A stretch of 64,000 bases of DNA, taken from contig CBDCYP010000001.1 in the NCBI GenBank assembly GCA_965224235.1, positions 372,001-436,000 of the forward strand. Reading direction: 5' to 3'. This stretch comes from G958295935 sp965224235. Its GTDB lineage: Bacteria > Chloroflexota > Dehalococcoidia > Lucifugimonadales > Lucifugimonadaceae. Position numbers and translations under genes: made by a program. Below are positions 17,913 to 27,023 of this stretch, piece after piece. The stretch's first letter is position 1; every line of letters begins with the position of its first letter. Under the pieces are notes generated by a model. It had not been told where the DNA came from. It saw only the letters and a list, made by a program, of their open reading frames with translations, and did no database searches.

Positions 17913-18130
17913 ACAAAAATCAACGGGCAAATCAAGAAAGAAAAACGCCCGGCAACCGTACTTGACGTCTACCGTGGCAACATGCAAAAACTCGCTGGTG
18001 TCGTCCCGATCGACCCAACGCTCGCAAAAATCAAGCGGCGCCGTTGACGGCAAGACGGCGCACATGTCCATCGCCGACGTCTCCGCGCCACTCGTAGCGC
18101 GGGCGTAAAAACGAAAGTCAAAAAACCAAC

Positions 18131-19120
18131 ATGAGCAGACCACTCGTCGTACACCTGGACCAAACCGAACAACCTGTCACACCCGAAAGACAAGCCCTCG
18201 CGGGGATCGACTGCGAAATCATCTCCGCTGCTGTGGAGTCCCAGAATCAGATCCTTGCCGCAATACGGCACGCAGATGTTGTTTTGGACGACCACTCACC
18301 CATCACGCGAGAGACCATCGAGCAACTCGAGCGGTGCGGGCTGATAATCCGTTACGGCCACGGCTACGAGGGCGTCGATCTCGCTGCCTGCACGGAACAC
18401 GGGATCATGGTCGCCAACGTGCCCGGCTCGACATCCGAGGAAGTTTCCAACCATGCCCTGGCGTTGATGTTCGCTTGCGCCCGTGAAATAAAACGGCTCG
18501 ACCAGGCCACAACCGACGGCCGTTGGAGCGAGGTTTACGGACGATCAGTCGGTCAGCGCATATTCGGCCAGACCGCCGGGGTTGTCGGTTTCGGCTGGAT
18601 CGGAAGGTCGTTCGCACGTAAGACGAAGTCGATGGGAATGGACGTCCTGGTCCACGATCCGTACGTCGGCGAATGGCTCGGAATCGAGTATCAAGTACGT
18701 TTCGTTTCGCTCGATGAGTTGCTGGAACGTTCGGATTTCATATCGATTCATTCCCAGCACGATGAAACATCCCACCACCTGTTCAACGAGCACGCGTTCG
18801 AACGCATGAAACGTTCGGCCTACCTTATCAACACCGCACGGGGCGGGATAGTTAACGAGGCGGCGCTGATCGATGCGCTGCAAGCCGGGAGGATCGCCGG
18901 TGCAGGGCTGGACGTGTTCGAGGTCGAACCGGTCGCAACCGATAACCCCCTACTGCACATGGAGAACGTCGTGGTGACGCCCCACGTCGCCGGATCTTCA
19001 GAACCCGGCTGGGCAGCCATCCGCCGCCGCGCCGGAGAAGACGCGGCTCGATACCTGCGCGGCGAACGACCACACGGATTGGTGAATCTGGAGGTCCTTG
19101 GTCGACTGCGACATCCCTGA
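18131..19120 (+). CDS. D-2-hydroxyacid dehydrogenase, CtBP/SerA-like
   Basis: 329 residues. Substrate domain at both ends, with a central NAD-binding domain VVGFGWIGRSFARK (GxGxxG). Catalytic Arg lies in NTARGGIVNEAAL, Glu in DVFEVEPV and His in VTPHVAGSSE. No ACT or regulatory domain follows, so it is shorter than many SerA proteins; the closest pattern is C-terminal-binding-protein-like dehydrogenases of unknown substrate. No good Shine-Dalgarno precedes the ATG. Divergent from rex across a 0.3-kb gap holding the Rex site, which might also affect this gene. Confidence 0.88.
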   Translation: MSRPLVVHLDQTEQPVTPERQALAGIDCEIISAAVESQNQILAAIRHADVVLDDHSPITRETIEQLERCGLIIRYGHGYEGVDLAACTEHGIMVANVPGSTSEEVSNHALALMFACAREIKRLDQATTDGRWSEVYGRSVGQRIFGQTAGVVGFGWIGRSFARKTKSMGMDVLVHDPYVGEWLGIEYQVRFVSLDELLERSDFISIHSQHDETSHHLFNEHAFERMKRSAYLINTARGGIVNEAALIDALQAGRIAGAGLDVFEVEPVATDNPLLHMENVVVTPHVAGSSEPGWAAIRRRAGEDAARYLRGERPHGLVNLEVLGRLRHP

Positions 19121-19231
19121 TTTCGTGCCATAATGCACAAACCGGTTTCGGTCATGGTGTCGACTGACCATCCGGCCGCAGGGCGGTTCCTCGCCTGTAG
19201 CGGGATATTAAGTAAAGGAGGTTGTCGAATA

Positions 19232-19267
19232 ATGTCAGATAGTAGAATCAGAGGTGCTTTGCTTTAG
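19232..19267 (+). CDS. Possible 11-residue mini-ORF with perfect Shine-Dalgarno
   Basis: An AAAGGAGG at 19213-19220 stands about 10 bases before an ATG that opens MSDSRIRGALL and a TAG. A strong GC hairpin (19299-19347) follows. This is the best ribosome site in the neighbourhood, yet no longer gene uses it. It could be a tiny peptide, a leader, or the relic of a lost gene. Confidence 0.3.
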   Translation: MSDSRIRGALL

Positions 19268-19298
19268 CAAGGGTACCCGCAGGCAAAGCGCCTCGGCG

Positions 19299-19421
19299 TA
19301 GTGGGGTCACCCGGCCGGGATTTTTCCCAGCCCGGTGGCCCCACTCGCGTTCCACAGTCATACTCGCGAAAGCGAGTATCCACTACGTTCCGCAGTCATG
19401 CCCGCGAAAACCGGTATCCAC
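19299..19421. repeat. Strong hairpin followed by two REP-like palindromes
   Basis: agtggggtcacccggc (19299 onward) pairs with gcccggtggccccact across a 13-17 base loop containing ttttt. Then come gtcatactcgcgaaagcgag (from 19357) and gtcatgcccgcgaaaaccgg (from 19395), two members of the gtcattcccgcgaaagcggg palindrome family. The first may terminate transcription of the dehydrogenase, though the T-run is inside the loop. Confidence 0.55.
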
Positions 19422-19515
19422 GGGGTGTGCGAGCGATCCCCTCATCAACTCTGGGCATTTACCCCGCGTCGCTCTGACCTGCTTTCGTGACGCGTTGCAA
19501 GTAAACGTTGTAGAC

Positions 19516-20022
19516 ATGACTGACCAGCAGCCGCTTCGCAGGCACTTTGTAGCTACAGCGTTCGTTGTTCATGGCGACGCCGTCGTCTTGCATTGGCACC
19601 GCAAAGTCAAGGCGTGGTTGCCGCCCGGCGGCCACGTCGAAGCCAACGAAGACCCCGTTCAGGCCGCACTGAGAGAAGTACTCGAAGAGACGGGCCTGCG
19701 AGTGGACATCGTGCCCACGGTCCCGCCATTGCCGATGCCAAACATCGAACAGGTCCAACCCCCGTTTACGATCCTGATAGAGGACATTCCTGACCACGGC
19801 GAAGGCCCTCATAAACACATCGACTTCATTTACTTCGCCATGCCGAAGGAATGCCCCGATGTCGTGCCGCCCGGCTGGAAGTGGTTCACAAGGGACGAGC
19901 TTATAAAGGGATCGGTTGCGATCAATGAGAATGGTGTGAAGGCGCCGCCTCCCGACGACGTTCTCCAGCTGGGAATCGCCGCCATAAAGGCGGTCGAACG
20001 AATCGCGGCCGAGAACCGCTAG
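19516..20022 (+). CDS. Nudix hydrolase
   Basis: 168 residues. The Nudix box runs from GGHVEANEDPVQAALREV into LEETGL and is complete (G-x5-E-x7-REUxEExGU). It is preceded by WLPPGGH and an RHFVATAFVV strand. The substrate is not predictable; the HWHRKVKAWLPPGGHVE layout is seen in NUDIX proteins annotated as NTP or NDP-sugar hydrolases. ATG 19516 preferred over TTG 19495. Confidence 0.88.
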   Translation: MTDQQPLRRHFVATAFVVHGDAVVLHWHRKVKAWLPPGGHVEANEDPVQAALREVLEETGLRVDIVPTVPPLPMPNIEQVQPPFTILIEDIPDHGEGPHKHIDFIYFAMPKECPDVVPPGWKWFTRDELIKGSVAINENGVKAPPPDDVLQLGIAAIKAVERIAAENR

Positions 20023-20195
20023 CCCAATCGTCGCGACGGTTTTGCCAGTCACGAATACTCAGACACGTCTACGTTCCGAGATGGCGCGCACATGCGTTGT
20101 CCATCGCGAAACCGTCGCGGCGGCCTCACCGACCGACGTTGGCGCGCAAATAACCCGACGGCGAAGAGTCCCTGCCCAGGAGACCGGCGGTGTTC

Positions 20196-21293
20196 TTACC
20201 TGAATCTACCGCGGGCAGTTATCGGGATCACGTCCTCGAGGATGCCGTTCCTCACGCCAAAGTAGTGCGAATGCAGGTTAATCGTCGTGTCGCCGTGCAT
20301 CGGGAGAAGTCTGACCCGATCTCCAACCTTGAGGTTCCTGGCCTCGCCCTCCAGCGACAGGATGCCGTGCTCCTCAGCCAATTTGGATATTTCCGCCCCG
20401 TTACCGTTCCACACCACCGGTAGACCGGAGTCCACGCTCATCGACTTTAGCCCTAGGTCGATAACCGCGCGTTCAGGGACCGGCCGGCTCATGACCTGTG
20501 ACACAACCGTAAGGGCCGTCGTGAATTCGGGCGCTTCGGGCCCATACGCGCCGTCCATGAACACATAGGTGCCGCACTGCACTTCAGTGACGCGTTCGTG
20601 AGACCCCGACGCCCGATAGGTGGTGGTGCCGGCGCCGGAGACTACGCCGACGGGGTAGCCCGCTTCCTCCACCGCGATTATGGCCGCTTGCAACTTGCCA
20701 AGCCATATCTCTACCGCGTCCGTCTGCGCCTGTTCCTCGGGCGTTACGTGACCTTCGTAACCCATTAAGCCGTCAAACCGCAGACCCGGCGCGTCGGCCA
20801 CGGATCGCGCCAGATTGATGGCGGATTCTCCGGGCTCTACACCGGTACGGTCAATGCGAACGTTGATGTCGACCAACACGCCGATCTCGACGCCTGCCCT
20901 GCTGGCCTCATCCGACAAGTCCCTGACATTGTTCGCATCGTCGACTACGACGCGAATTGTCGCCTGGTGGGCAAGGGCGGCCAGACGGGGAATTTTTATC
21001 GGTCCGACGATCTGATTGGCGATCAAGATGTCCGTTACGCCGCCGGCCACCATTGCTTCCGCTTCTCCCACTTTGGCGGCACATACGCCGATGGCGCCAG
21101 CTCCGATCTGCTTTCGCGCCCAGTAGGGACTCTTGTGCGTCTTGACGTGAGGCCTGGCGCTGACTCCGTTTGCGTCGCACCAGTCTTGCAGGGCCTTGAT
21201 GTTGGCCTCTGCGGCATCGAGGTCAACGATCAGCGCCGGGGTGTCTATCTCCTCAAGTGGGGTACCGGGAAGCGGCATGTAGTCGACGGTCAA
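20196..21293 (-). CDS. DSD1-family PLP enzyme (D-threonine aldolase / D-serine deaminase-like)
   Basis: 365 residues of the fold-type III PLP family. An alanine-racemase-like N-terminal barrel has IDTPALIVDLDAAEANI and the PLP Lys in RPHVKTHKSP; a C-terminal beta domain has a metal-site motif, LLPMHGDTTINLH. The HxD arrangement (His-Gly-Asp) is that of D-threonine aldolases, whereas D-serine dehydratases have His-x-Cys. It likely cleaves a beta-hydroxy-D-amino acid such as D-threonine. TTG 21293 is preceded by GGAG at 7 bases; ATG 21278 is an alternative. Confidence 0.85.
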   Translation of the reverse strand: MTVDYMPLPGTPLEEIDTPALIVDLDAAEANIKALQDWCDANGVSARPHVKTHKSPYWARKQIGAGAIGVCAAKVGEAEAMVAGGVTDILIANQIVGPIKIPRLAALAHQATIRVVVDDANNVRDLSDEASRAGVEIGVLVDINVRIDRTGVEPGESAINLARSVADAPGLRFDGLMGYEGHVTPEEQAQTDAVEIWLGKLQAAIIAVEEAGYPVGVVSGAGTTTYRASGSHERVTEVQCGTYVFMDGAYGPEAPEFTTALTVVSQVMSRPVPERAVIDLGLKSMSVDSGLPVVWNGNGAEISKLAEEHGILSLEGEARNLKVGDRVRLLPMHGDTTINLHSHYFGVRNGILEDVIPITARGRFR

Positions 21294-21684
21294 AGATCTT
21301 CTCCAGGTTTACGCGCACGTTGGCGCACAACGAGACTCGTTCGGCGCAAAAGTCTAGCAGCCATAAGACATCGGCCGGAACCGCGTCCGACCGCATATCC
21401 CCATCGGCGAACAAGGTGATCAGGCTGATGTCTCACCTCGTCAACTGCGTGATCATAATCGAAATTGAACCCACCACACACCCGTCGTCCCCGACCCCGA
21501 TCGGGAACCTGCTACCGCACCCGTCACGTCCGCGATTCCCGAGCCGAGGTGGCCCGGTATTCATCATCGCAGTCTCAAAAGCGGTCGGGGCTTAGGGCCA
21601 AGCGCATCGGCGCCAGTCGAATGCGCTGGAAGATTGAGAGAGCCCCTGCGGTAACAATCGCCCTCAGCACGCAGGCGGGCAATT

Positions 21685-22046
21685 TTACGCCGTTCCTGAA
21701 TGGAGACCCGTCAGTGTCCCGCGGCAGCGCACTGATTTGGCGTTGCGATTCTTTTGTGAACTCAGGGCCCCGCATCGGCCAACGCCGTCTCCGTCTTCTC
21801 CAGCATCGCGGACCCGGTTGCGAGTCGAGCACACGCCGGTTATGAAGCCCGTAAAGCCGCATGCTCAACAGCGCCCGGGGTGATTGCCGGCGCTCCCATA
21901 GGGTCCCCGCCTGCATCGACCCCAAGCCAGGCCCAACCCTCCCTGTCCAAACCGTCCAGGTACGCGTCCGCGAACCTCGCCGGATGGTCGGCGGGGATCA
22001 GATCATCAAGCGCAGGCGGCAACATCCATATCTGATCCTGCCCCAT
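21685..22046 (-). pseudogene. IS1182-like transposase remnant (frameshifted)
   Basis: From ATG 22046 the frame reads MGQDQIWMLPPALDDLIPAD, then HPARFADAYLDGLDR and LGVDAGGDPMGAPA, the N-terminus of IS1182-type (DUF772) transposases. The expected continuation, SPRALLSMRLYG, sits in a second frame and FITGVCSTR in a third, after which the frame ends at about 21685. At least two frameshifts and loss of the catalytic part make it non-functional. Only the first 100 or so of about 450-500 residues survive. Confidence 0.65.
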
Positions 22047-22115
22047 CGGACGCAGTGGCGTCTGACTCTCCTCGAATGATGGTGTGAAGTCCACAAAGTT
22101 TAACGGCCGGACGAT

Positions 22116-22131
22116 TTCTGATACAGGCTCC
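22116..22131. repeat. Probable terminal repeat of the IS1182-like remnant
   Basis: ttctgatacaggctcc lies about 70 bases upstream of the dead transposase start. It matches the MITE-like right end ttctgaaacaggctct (5178-5193) at 14 of 16 positions. Confidence 0.5.
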
Positions 22132-22227
22132 AATAGACGCCCCTGCACTGCGCTCACGGGGCGATGCCGACGCGATTCCCAAAGCCCCGGTGGGTTCCCG
22201 ATCGGAGTCGGGGACGATGGGTGTGGG

Positions 22228-23598
22228 TCAGGGATTTGGGTTCCTGTTCACATTGTCGACTTTGTCTTGAGCCGGCACGTACTTGTCACCCCACCACCGC
22301 CTGAGGCGGTCGGCCATCGGCTTTTCGGCGCCTAGTATTCCGGGCACGTAGTAGCGACGGTCGCGAAGTTTCTCCGGCATGTTTTCCGACTGGACAAAGT
22401 GGCCGGGGTAGTCGTGCGGATACCGATACCCCTCGGAATATCCAAGATTTCGCATCAACCTCGTCGGAGCGTTGCGCAGGTGCATCGGGACCGGCTCGTC
22501 ACGAGAGCTTCGGACATCCTTCAGCGCTTTGTCGATGGCCAGGTATGCAGAATTGCTCTTTGGCGAGTTTGCAAGGTAGATGGTCGCCTCGGACAGCGGA
22601 ATGCGGCCCTCCGGCATCCCGACGAAGTGGACCGCCTGTTGGGCGGACACCGCCACCGGCAACGCGCCGGGATTGCCCAGCCCAATGTCTTCAGCCGCCA
22701 ATACGATCAGGCGTCTGGCGATAAACAGAGGGTCCTCGCCTGCATCGATCATTCTGGCCAGGTAGTACACAGCGGCGTCCGGGTCCGAGGCCCTGATCGA
22801 CTTGATGAACGCGGAAATCGTGTCGTAATGGGCGTCGCCCAACCGGTCGTAGCGCGCCTGCCTTTGTAACGCCTGCTCAACCGTATCGACGTTTACGACT
22901 CTTTCCTCCGCTTCGTCGGGGGCGCTCGATTCGACGGCCAGTTCCAGGGCGTCGAGAGCTGTTCTGGCATCCCCTCCGGATACGCGCAGTAAGAAACTGT
23001 GCGCCTCGTCGGTAAGGCGTGCGTTGAACGCCCCAAGACCCCGCTCTTTGTCTCCCAGCGCGCGGTCGATGATGCTGCCGACCGCCTCATCGTGCAAAGG
23101 CGCCAGCGTGTAGACCCTGGTTCTAGACTGTAACGGCGCGATCACTTCGAACGACGGATTCTCCGTGGTCGCCCCGATCAGAGTTATCGTTCCGTCTTCG
23201 ACGTGCGGCAGGAGCGCATCCTGTTGTGACTTGGAGAACCGATGGATCTCATCGATGAAAAGAATGGTGGGTTTTCCGATTTCGCCCAACTGCTGGCGGG
23301 CTTCGCTCACCGCCTTTCGCACGTCTGCAACGCCTGATGTGACCGCAGACAACTGAACGAAGGTGGCTTTTGTGAGTTGCGAAATCAGCCTTGCCAGCGT
23401 CGTTTTGCCGCTGCCCGGAGGTCCCCACAGGACGAGCGATGGGACGCGGTCATTGTCGATCGCCTGGCGTAACACCCGTCCTTCCCCCACCAGGTGCTCC
23501 TGTCCAACGATCTCATCGAGAGATTGCGGGCGCATCCGAGCCGCGAGAGGAGCATTGCGGCTTTGGAACTGCTGTCTGCGATGATCGAAGAGCGTCAT
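22228..23598 (-). CDS. rarA: Replication-associated recombination protein A (MgsA/RarA)
   Basis: 456 residues from ATG 23598, where MTLFDHRRQQ gives the usual short N-terminus (a GTG at 23634 adds 12). AAA+ domain: Walker A GPPGSGKT at residues 59-66, Walker B LFIDEIHRF, sensor 1 GATTENPSFE. The C-terminal tetramerisation region has YPHDYPGHFV and QRYVP-like RRYYVPG. Acts at stalled replication forks and interacts with SSB in E. coli. Confidence 0.93.
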   Translation of the reverse strand: MTLFDHRRQQFQSRNAPLAARMRPQSLDEIVGQEHLVGEGRVLRQAIDNDRVPSLVLWGPPGSGKTTLARLISQLTKATFVQLSAVTSGVADVRKAVSEARQQLGEIGKPTILFIDEIHRFSKSQQDALLPHVEDGTITLIGATTENPSFEVIAPLQSRTRVYTLAPLHDEAVGSIIDRALGDKERGLGAFNARLTDEAHSFLLRVSGGDARTALDALELAVESSAPDEAEERVVNVDTVEQALQRQARYDRLGDAHYDTISAFIKSIRASDPDAAVYYLARMIDAGEDPLFIARRLIVLAAEDIGLGNPGALPVAVSAQQAVHFVGMPEGRIPLSEATIYLANSPKSNSAYLAIDKALKDVRSSRDEPVPMHLRNAPTRLMRNLGYSEGYRYPHDYPGHFVQSENMPEKLRDRRYYVPGILGAEKPMADRLRRWWGDKYVPAQDKVDNVNRNPNP

Positions 23599-23832
23599 AT
23601 CGGTTCGTTCAGTCGAGGCGGGCGTTGAGACCACGGAGGCGCATGGCCGGGCTACTCGGCGGGTCCATCAATGCGGGACCGTTGCGGGTAAGAGCGATAC
23701 GAGAAAGTTCGGCTTTGGATCCGGGTGGATTCTGCCGCGGATGTACGGACTCCGGCTCTGGCCGTATCCCGGGCGGCGGAGACCCTGCAAGGCGCGCGGA
23801 GTTTGGATTGGCGCGCGTTTGCCGAAGCAGGT

Positions 23833-23841
23833 TTATCCACA
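23833..23841. promoter_or_regulatory. Single perfect DnaA-box sequence
   Basis: ttatccaca in the rarA-selA gap. Only one copy is seen and no AT-rich unwinding region or dnaA/dnaN gene is near, so this is not an origin; it may be chance. Confidence 0.2.
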
Positions 23842-23855
23842 GTTCTATCCTTCGC

Positions 23856-25250
23856 CTAGGCGGACCTCAGGGCGGCGATCACGTACTCGTCTTCATGTTC
23901 TACCACGGTCCGTGGGTCAAGCAGAACGCGTTCGTCTTCGATACGTGCAATCACCGGCCGTCCGGCGCCTCTGAGCCCCTCCATAAACTCATTGGGCCCC
24001 CGCTGGGGCGCAAGTGCAAGGGCCCGGGATGGCAAAGTTTGGCCCGGAAGGCTGCCGCCGCCTATTGCCGAACGTACGTCGACTACCTCACCCGCGCCGA
24101 CGGCCGCTCGCCAGCGTTTTGCGCGACGGTCAATGTCCGATAATGGCATCGAGATCGCCTGCCAGATGGGGAGTTCGTTCTCGGCGTTCCCGCGAATGTA
24201 CGAGATGAGCGTGGCGCCGAGCGCCGCCAAGCCGATCTTGTCCATTCGCACAGCCCGCGCCATCGGGTGCGCGGCTACCCTCTTGACGTAATCCGCCGCT
24301 CCGACGATCAGGCCGGCCTGTGGCCCGCCCAACAGCTTGTCTCCGGAAAACATCGTCATGTGGATTCCGGCCTCGACGCTTTCCTGAACGGTCGGTTCAT
24401 GGGCGAGGCCGTATAACTCGGTGCTTAACAGGCAACCGGATCCCAGATCATGAAGCACGGCTATGCCTCTGGACTCAGCGAGTATGACGAGTTCGGCCAG
24501 GTCTGCGGCGTGCGTGAATCCCGACACGTGGAAGTTGCTCGGATGGACCTTTAGTATGGCGGCCGTTCGCTCCGTGATGGCCGCTTCGTAGTCGCGAACG
24601 TAGGTGCGGTTCGTCGTGCCAACCTCGATCAGTTCGGCGCCGGACTGCCTCATCACGTCGGGCACCCGGAAGCCGCCGCCGATTTCAACCGCTTCACCCC
24701 GCGACACGATGACCTCGCGCCCGGCGGCCAGAGCACTCAATACAAGGAGCACGGCGGAAGCGTTGTTGTTGACCGCTATGCCCCCCTGACCTCCGGTAAC
24801 GTTGGACATCAACTCGCCGATTTTCGCCTGGCGCGAACCTCTTTTGCCGGTGTTCAGGTCGAATTCCAGGTTCGAATAGCCCCCGGCCGCATCCATGGCG
24901 GCGGCGAGCGCGGCACGGCTCAGCGGCGCCCTGCCCAGATTGGTGTGCAGGACAACGCCGGTGGCGTTCACAAGCGGCTCCGGCCAGACGGACCACGCGG
25001 TCCGGGCTCGTTCCAGTACCTCACCGGCGATCATGTCGGCCGAGGGAATCGATGATCCAGCGAGGGCGGCGCTTCTCGCGTCGTTCAGTGTTTCCCGCAC
25101 CAGCCGGACCACCGACGTGCGGGAATACCGGGTTAAGAGCGCGATCAGACGAGGATGACGGAGAAGGCTCTCGACGCTTGGGAGATTTCTAAGGCTGGTG
25201 TTGATCACTCGGACATAATCGAATGGGACTGGTTCGCCGGGATGTTCCAA
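23856..25250 (-). CDS. selA: L-seryl-tRNA(Sec) selenium transferase
   Basis: 464 residues. The N-terminal domain starts LPSVESLLRHPR; NATGVVLHTNLGRAPLS and NNNASAVLLVLSALAAG mark the PLP domain, and the PLP Lys305 lies in FSGDKLLGGPQAG. It converts seryl-tRNA(Sec) to selenocysteyl-tRNA(Sec) with selenophosphate, as a decamer. Its presence predicts selB, selD, selC and selenoproteins elsewhere in this genome; none is recognisable in the window. No strong ribosome site; ATG 25250. Confidence 0.95.
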   Translation of the reverse strand: MEHPGEPVPFDYVRVINTSLRNLPSVESLLRHPRLIALLTRYSRTSVVRLVRETLNDARSAALAGSSIPSADMIAGEVLERARTAWSVWPEPLVNATGVVLHTNLGRAPLSRAALAAAMDAAGGYSNLEFDLNTGKRGSRQAKIGELMSNVTGGQGGIAVNNNASAVLLVLSALAAGREVIVSRGEAVEIGGGFRVPDVMRQSGAELIEVGTTNRTYVRDYEAAITERTAAILKVHPSNFHVSGFTHAADLAELVILAESRGIAVLHDLGSGCLLSTELYGLAHEPTVQESVEAGIHMTMFSGDKLLGGPQAGLIVGAADYVKRVAAHPMARAVRMDKIGLAALGATLISYIRGNAENELPIWQAISMPLSDIDRRAKRWRAAVGAGEVVDVRSAIGGGSLPGQTLPSRALALAPQRGPNEFMEGLRGAGRPVIARIEDERVLLDPRTVVEHEDEYVIAALRSA

Positions 25251-25450
25251 CGCGGTTCGTATTCAGCAAGTTTATTCCCGGCAGTATGGCAATCGCGGGA
25301 ATTATCGTTGCTTACTCTTCCAGATCGTCATCGTAAGGGAATCCCGGCGCATTCGGGCGCGTACAACAATCGTGTTTCGGTGGATATCACGATTGCCGTA
25401 CCACCTGCCCAAAGTTAGAATGCCTGTTTGGTGTCAATCGATTCTGAACT

Positions 25451-26080
25451 ATGAAAAGGGTGGGACTAACCGGCGGCATCGGCGCCGGAAAATCGACTGC
25501 TGCAGAAATGCTGAGGAAACTCGGCGCGTATGTGGTCCACGCTGACAGGCTCGGACACGAAACCTACGCATGGGGCGGGACTGCCCGTCGCCTTGTTATT
25601 GAGCGCTTTGGAAACGGAATACTTAGCGACAACGGCGACGTTGACCGGGCGAGTCTCGCCAAGATCGTCTTCGGTGACAATAAAGAACGAGTAGAACTGG
25701 AAGAAATCGTCTGGCCGGAAATACGCAAACTCATCTCGATTCGTCTGGCTGAGGCGGAAGCGTCGGGCGCCGAGGTAGCGGTAGTTGAAGCGGCAATTTT
25801 GCTGGAGGCAGGCTGGGAAGACCTGTTCGATCAGGTCTGGACCGTGGAGGCGCCCAGCGACTTGGCCAGGACTCGGCTGATGGCCCGGCAAGCGATGTCT
25901 GCAAGCGAGGCGGACGCCAGGTTGGCGGCGCAACTGACATCCGCAGATCGGGTGGCCCGTTCGTCCTTAATGATCGAAAACACCGGAACCGTCGATGAAC
26001 TGAGGTCGACGGTGACCGCAGCCTACAAAAACCTGGTGACAGGCGGCATCCGCCGCAAAATAGGAAGGGACCCAAAATAA
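25451..26080 (+). CDS. coaE: Dephospho-CoA kinase
   Basis: 209 residues. P-loop GLTGGIGAGKSTAAE at the N-terminus, a HADRLGHE adenine/CoA-side motif, and a LID-like segment (TRLMARQAMSASEADARLAAQ). Catalyses the last step of CoA synthesis. Two bases separate its stop from the ATG of the next gene. Confidence 0.93.
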   Translation: MKRVGLTGGIGAGKSTAAEMLRKLGAYVVHADRLGHETYAWGGTARRLVIERFGNGILSDNGDVDRASLAKIVFGDNKERVELEEIVWPEIRKLISIRLAEAEASGAEVAVVEAAILLEAGWEDLFDQVWTVEAPSDLARTRLMARQAMSASEADARLAAQLTSADRVARSSLMIENTGTVDELRSTVTAAYKNLVTGGIRRKIGRDPK

Positions 26081-26082
26081 TC

Positions 26083-26976
26083 ATGGCAACCCAAACGGAG
26101 GAACGTCAGTACCGCGTCGAAGAATACCTCGTGGAGACTGAGCCGTTTTACGTATCCCTGACAGATGAGGTGGAGATCTTCGAGGCAGCGTATCGCCAAA
26201 GGGTCCCCGTCCTGCTAAAAGGTCCCACGGGCACAGGGAAGACCAGATTCGTCGAGTACATGGCCTGGAAACTCGGGCAGGCGCTAACCGTGGTGAAGGA
26301 CAAGTCCGATAAGTCGGCGACGCAAACCGCGTCCAACGGCGGCCTCCCTCTGGTCACCGTAGCCTGCCACGAGGACATGACGGCATCCGACCTTGTCGGC
26401 CGCTACCTGCTCGACGCCCAGGGCACCCGCTGGATTGACGGGCCGCTAACGCGGGCGGTCAAAGTGGGCGGAATCTGTTACCTCGACGAGGTCGTTGAAG
26501 CCCGCAAAGACACCACGGTTATCATTCACCCGCTGGCCGACCACAGGCGGATTTTGACCATCGACAAGCTTGGACAGGTCGTAGAGGCCGCCGATGGCTT
26601 CCTGCTTGTCGTTTCGTACAACCCCGGTTACCAGAATGCGTTGAAAGACCTGAAGCACAGCACCAGGCAGCGCTTCGTGGCTCTCGAATTCGTTTTTCCG
26701 GACCCCGAGCGAGAGGCCCAGATCATCGCCCATGAGTCCGGAGTGGACATCGAATCGGCGGCCATGCTGGCCAAACTCGGTGACAAGATCAGAAACCTGA
26801 GGGAGCACGGTCTCGAAGAGGCCGCGTCCACCCGCGTGCTCATCTACGCCGGCCGGCTTATTGTGGAAGGGGTTCAGCCCAGGCGAGCCTGCCAGGTGTC
26901 GGTGACCTGGGGAATAACGGACGACCCACAGATACAGCGCAGTCTTGACGAGGTGGTCTCGTCCATTTTCCCGTAG
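26083..26976 (+). CDS. MoxR-type AAA+ ATPase, CbbQ/NirQ/NorQ subfamily
   Basis: 297 residues. Walker A GPTGTGKT at residues 47-54, Walker B CYLDEVVEARKDT near 130, sensor 1 VVSYNPGYQ, and the CbbQ/NorQ C-terminal domain (LRIYAGRLI-like VLIYAGRLIVEG). These ATPases work with a VWA partner to insert or remodel metal-containing enzymes (Rubisco activation by CbbQO, NO reductase maturation by NorQD). The VWA partner is encoded at 27607-30966, after an intervening Nudix gene. Confidence 0.92.
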   Translation: MATQTEERQYRVEEYLVETEPFYVSLTDEVEIFEAAYRQRVPVLLKGPTGTGKTRFVEYMAWKLGQALTVVKDKSDKSATQTASNGGLPLVTVACHEDMTASDLVGRYLLDAQGTRWIDGPLTRAVKVGGICYLDEVVEARKDTTVIIHPLADHRRILTIDKLGQVVEAADGFLLVVSYNPGYQNALKDLKHSTRQRFVALEFVFPDPEREAQIIAHESGVDIESAAMLAKLGDKIRNLREHGLEEAASTRVLIYAGRLIVEGVQPRRACQVSVTWGITDDPQIQRSLDEVVSSIFP

Positions 26977-27023
26977 GAGGTACGCCGCTTACACTTTCCG
27001 CGCTCGGTCAGGCCTTTTCAGGA

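Larger units (their letters stand above)
21294..22227. other. Gap with repeat palindromes and a dead transposase
   Basis: No intact gene. The palindrome gtccccgaccccgatcggg (from 21487) and gttcccgatcggagtcgggg (from 22194) frame the interval, and a frameshifted IS1182-like transposase fragment lies between (21685-22046). An IS/MITE-like end lies at 22116-22131. Confidence 0.6.

Noticed and set aside
23833..23841. DnaA box as a possible replication origin
   Set aside because: Only one box, no AT-rich element and no origin genes nearby.
23640..23855. tRNA-Sec gene beside selA
   Set aside because: No cloverleaf or TTCRANY T-loop found in the gap.
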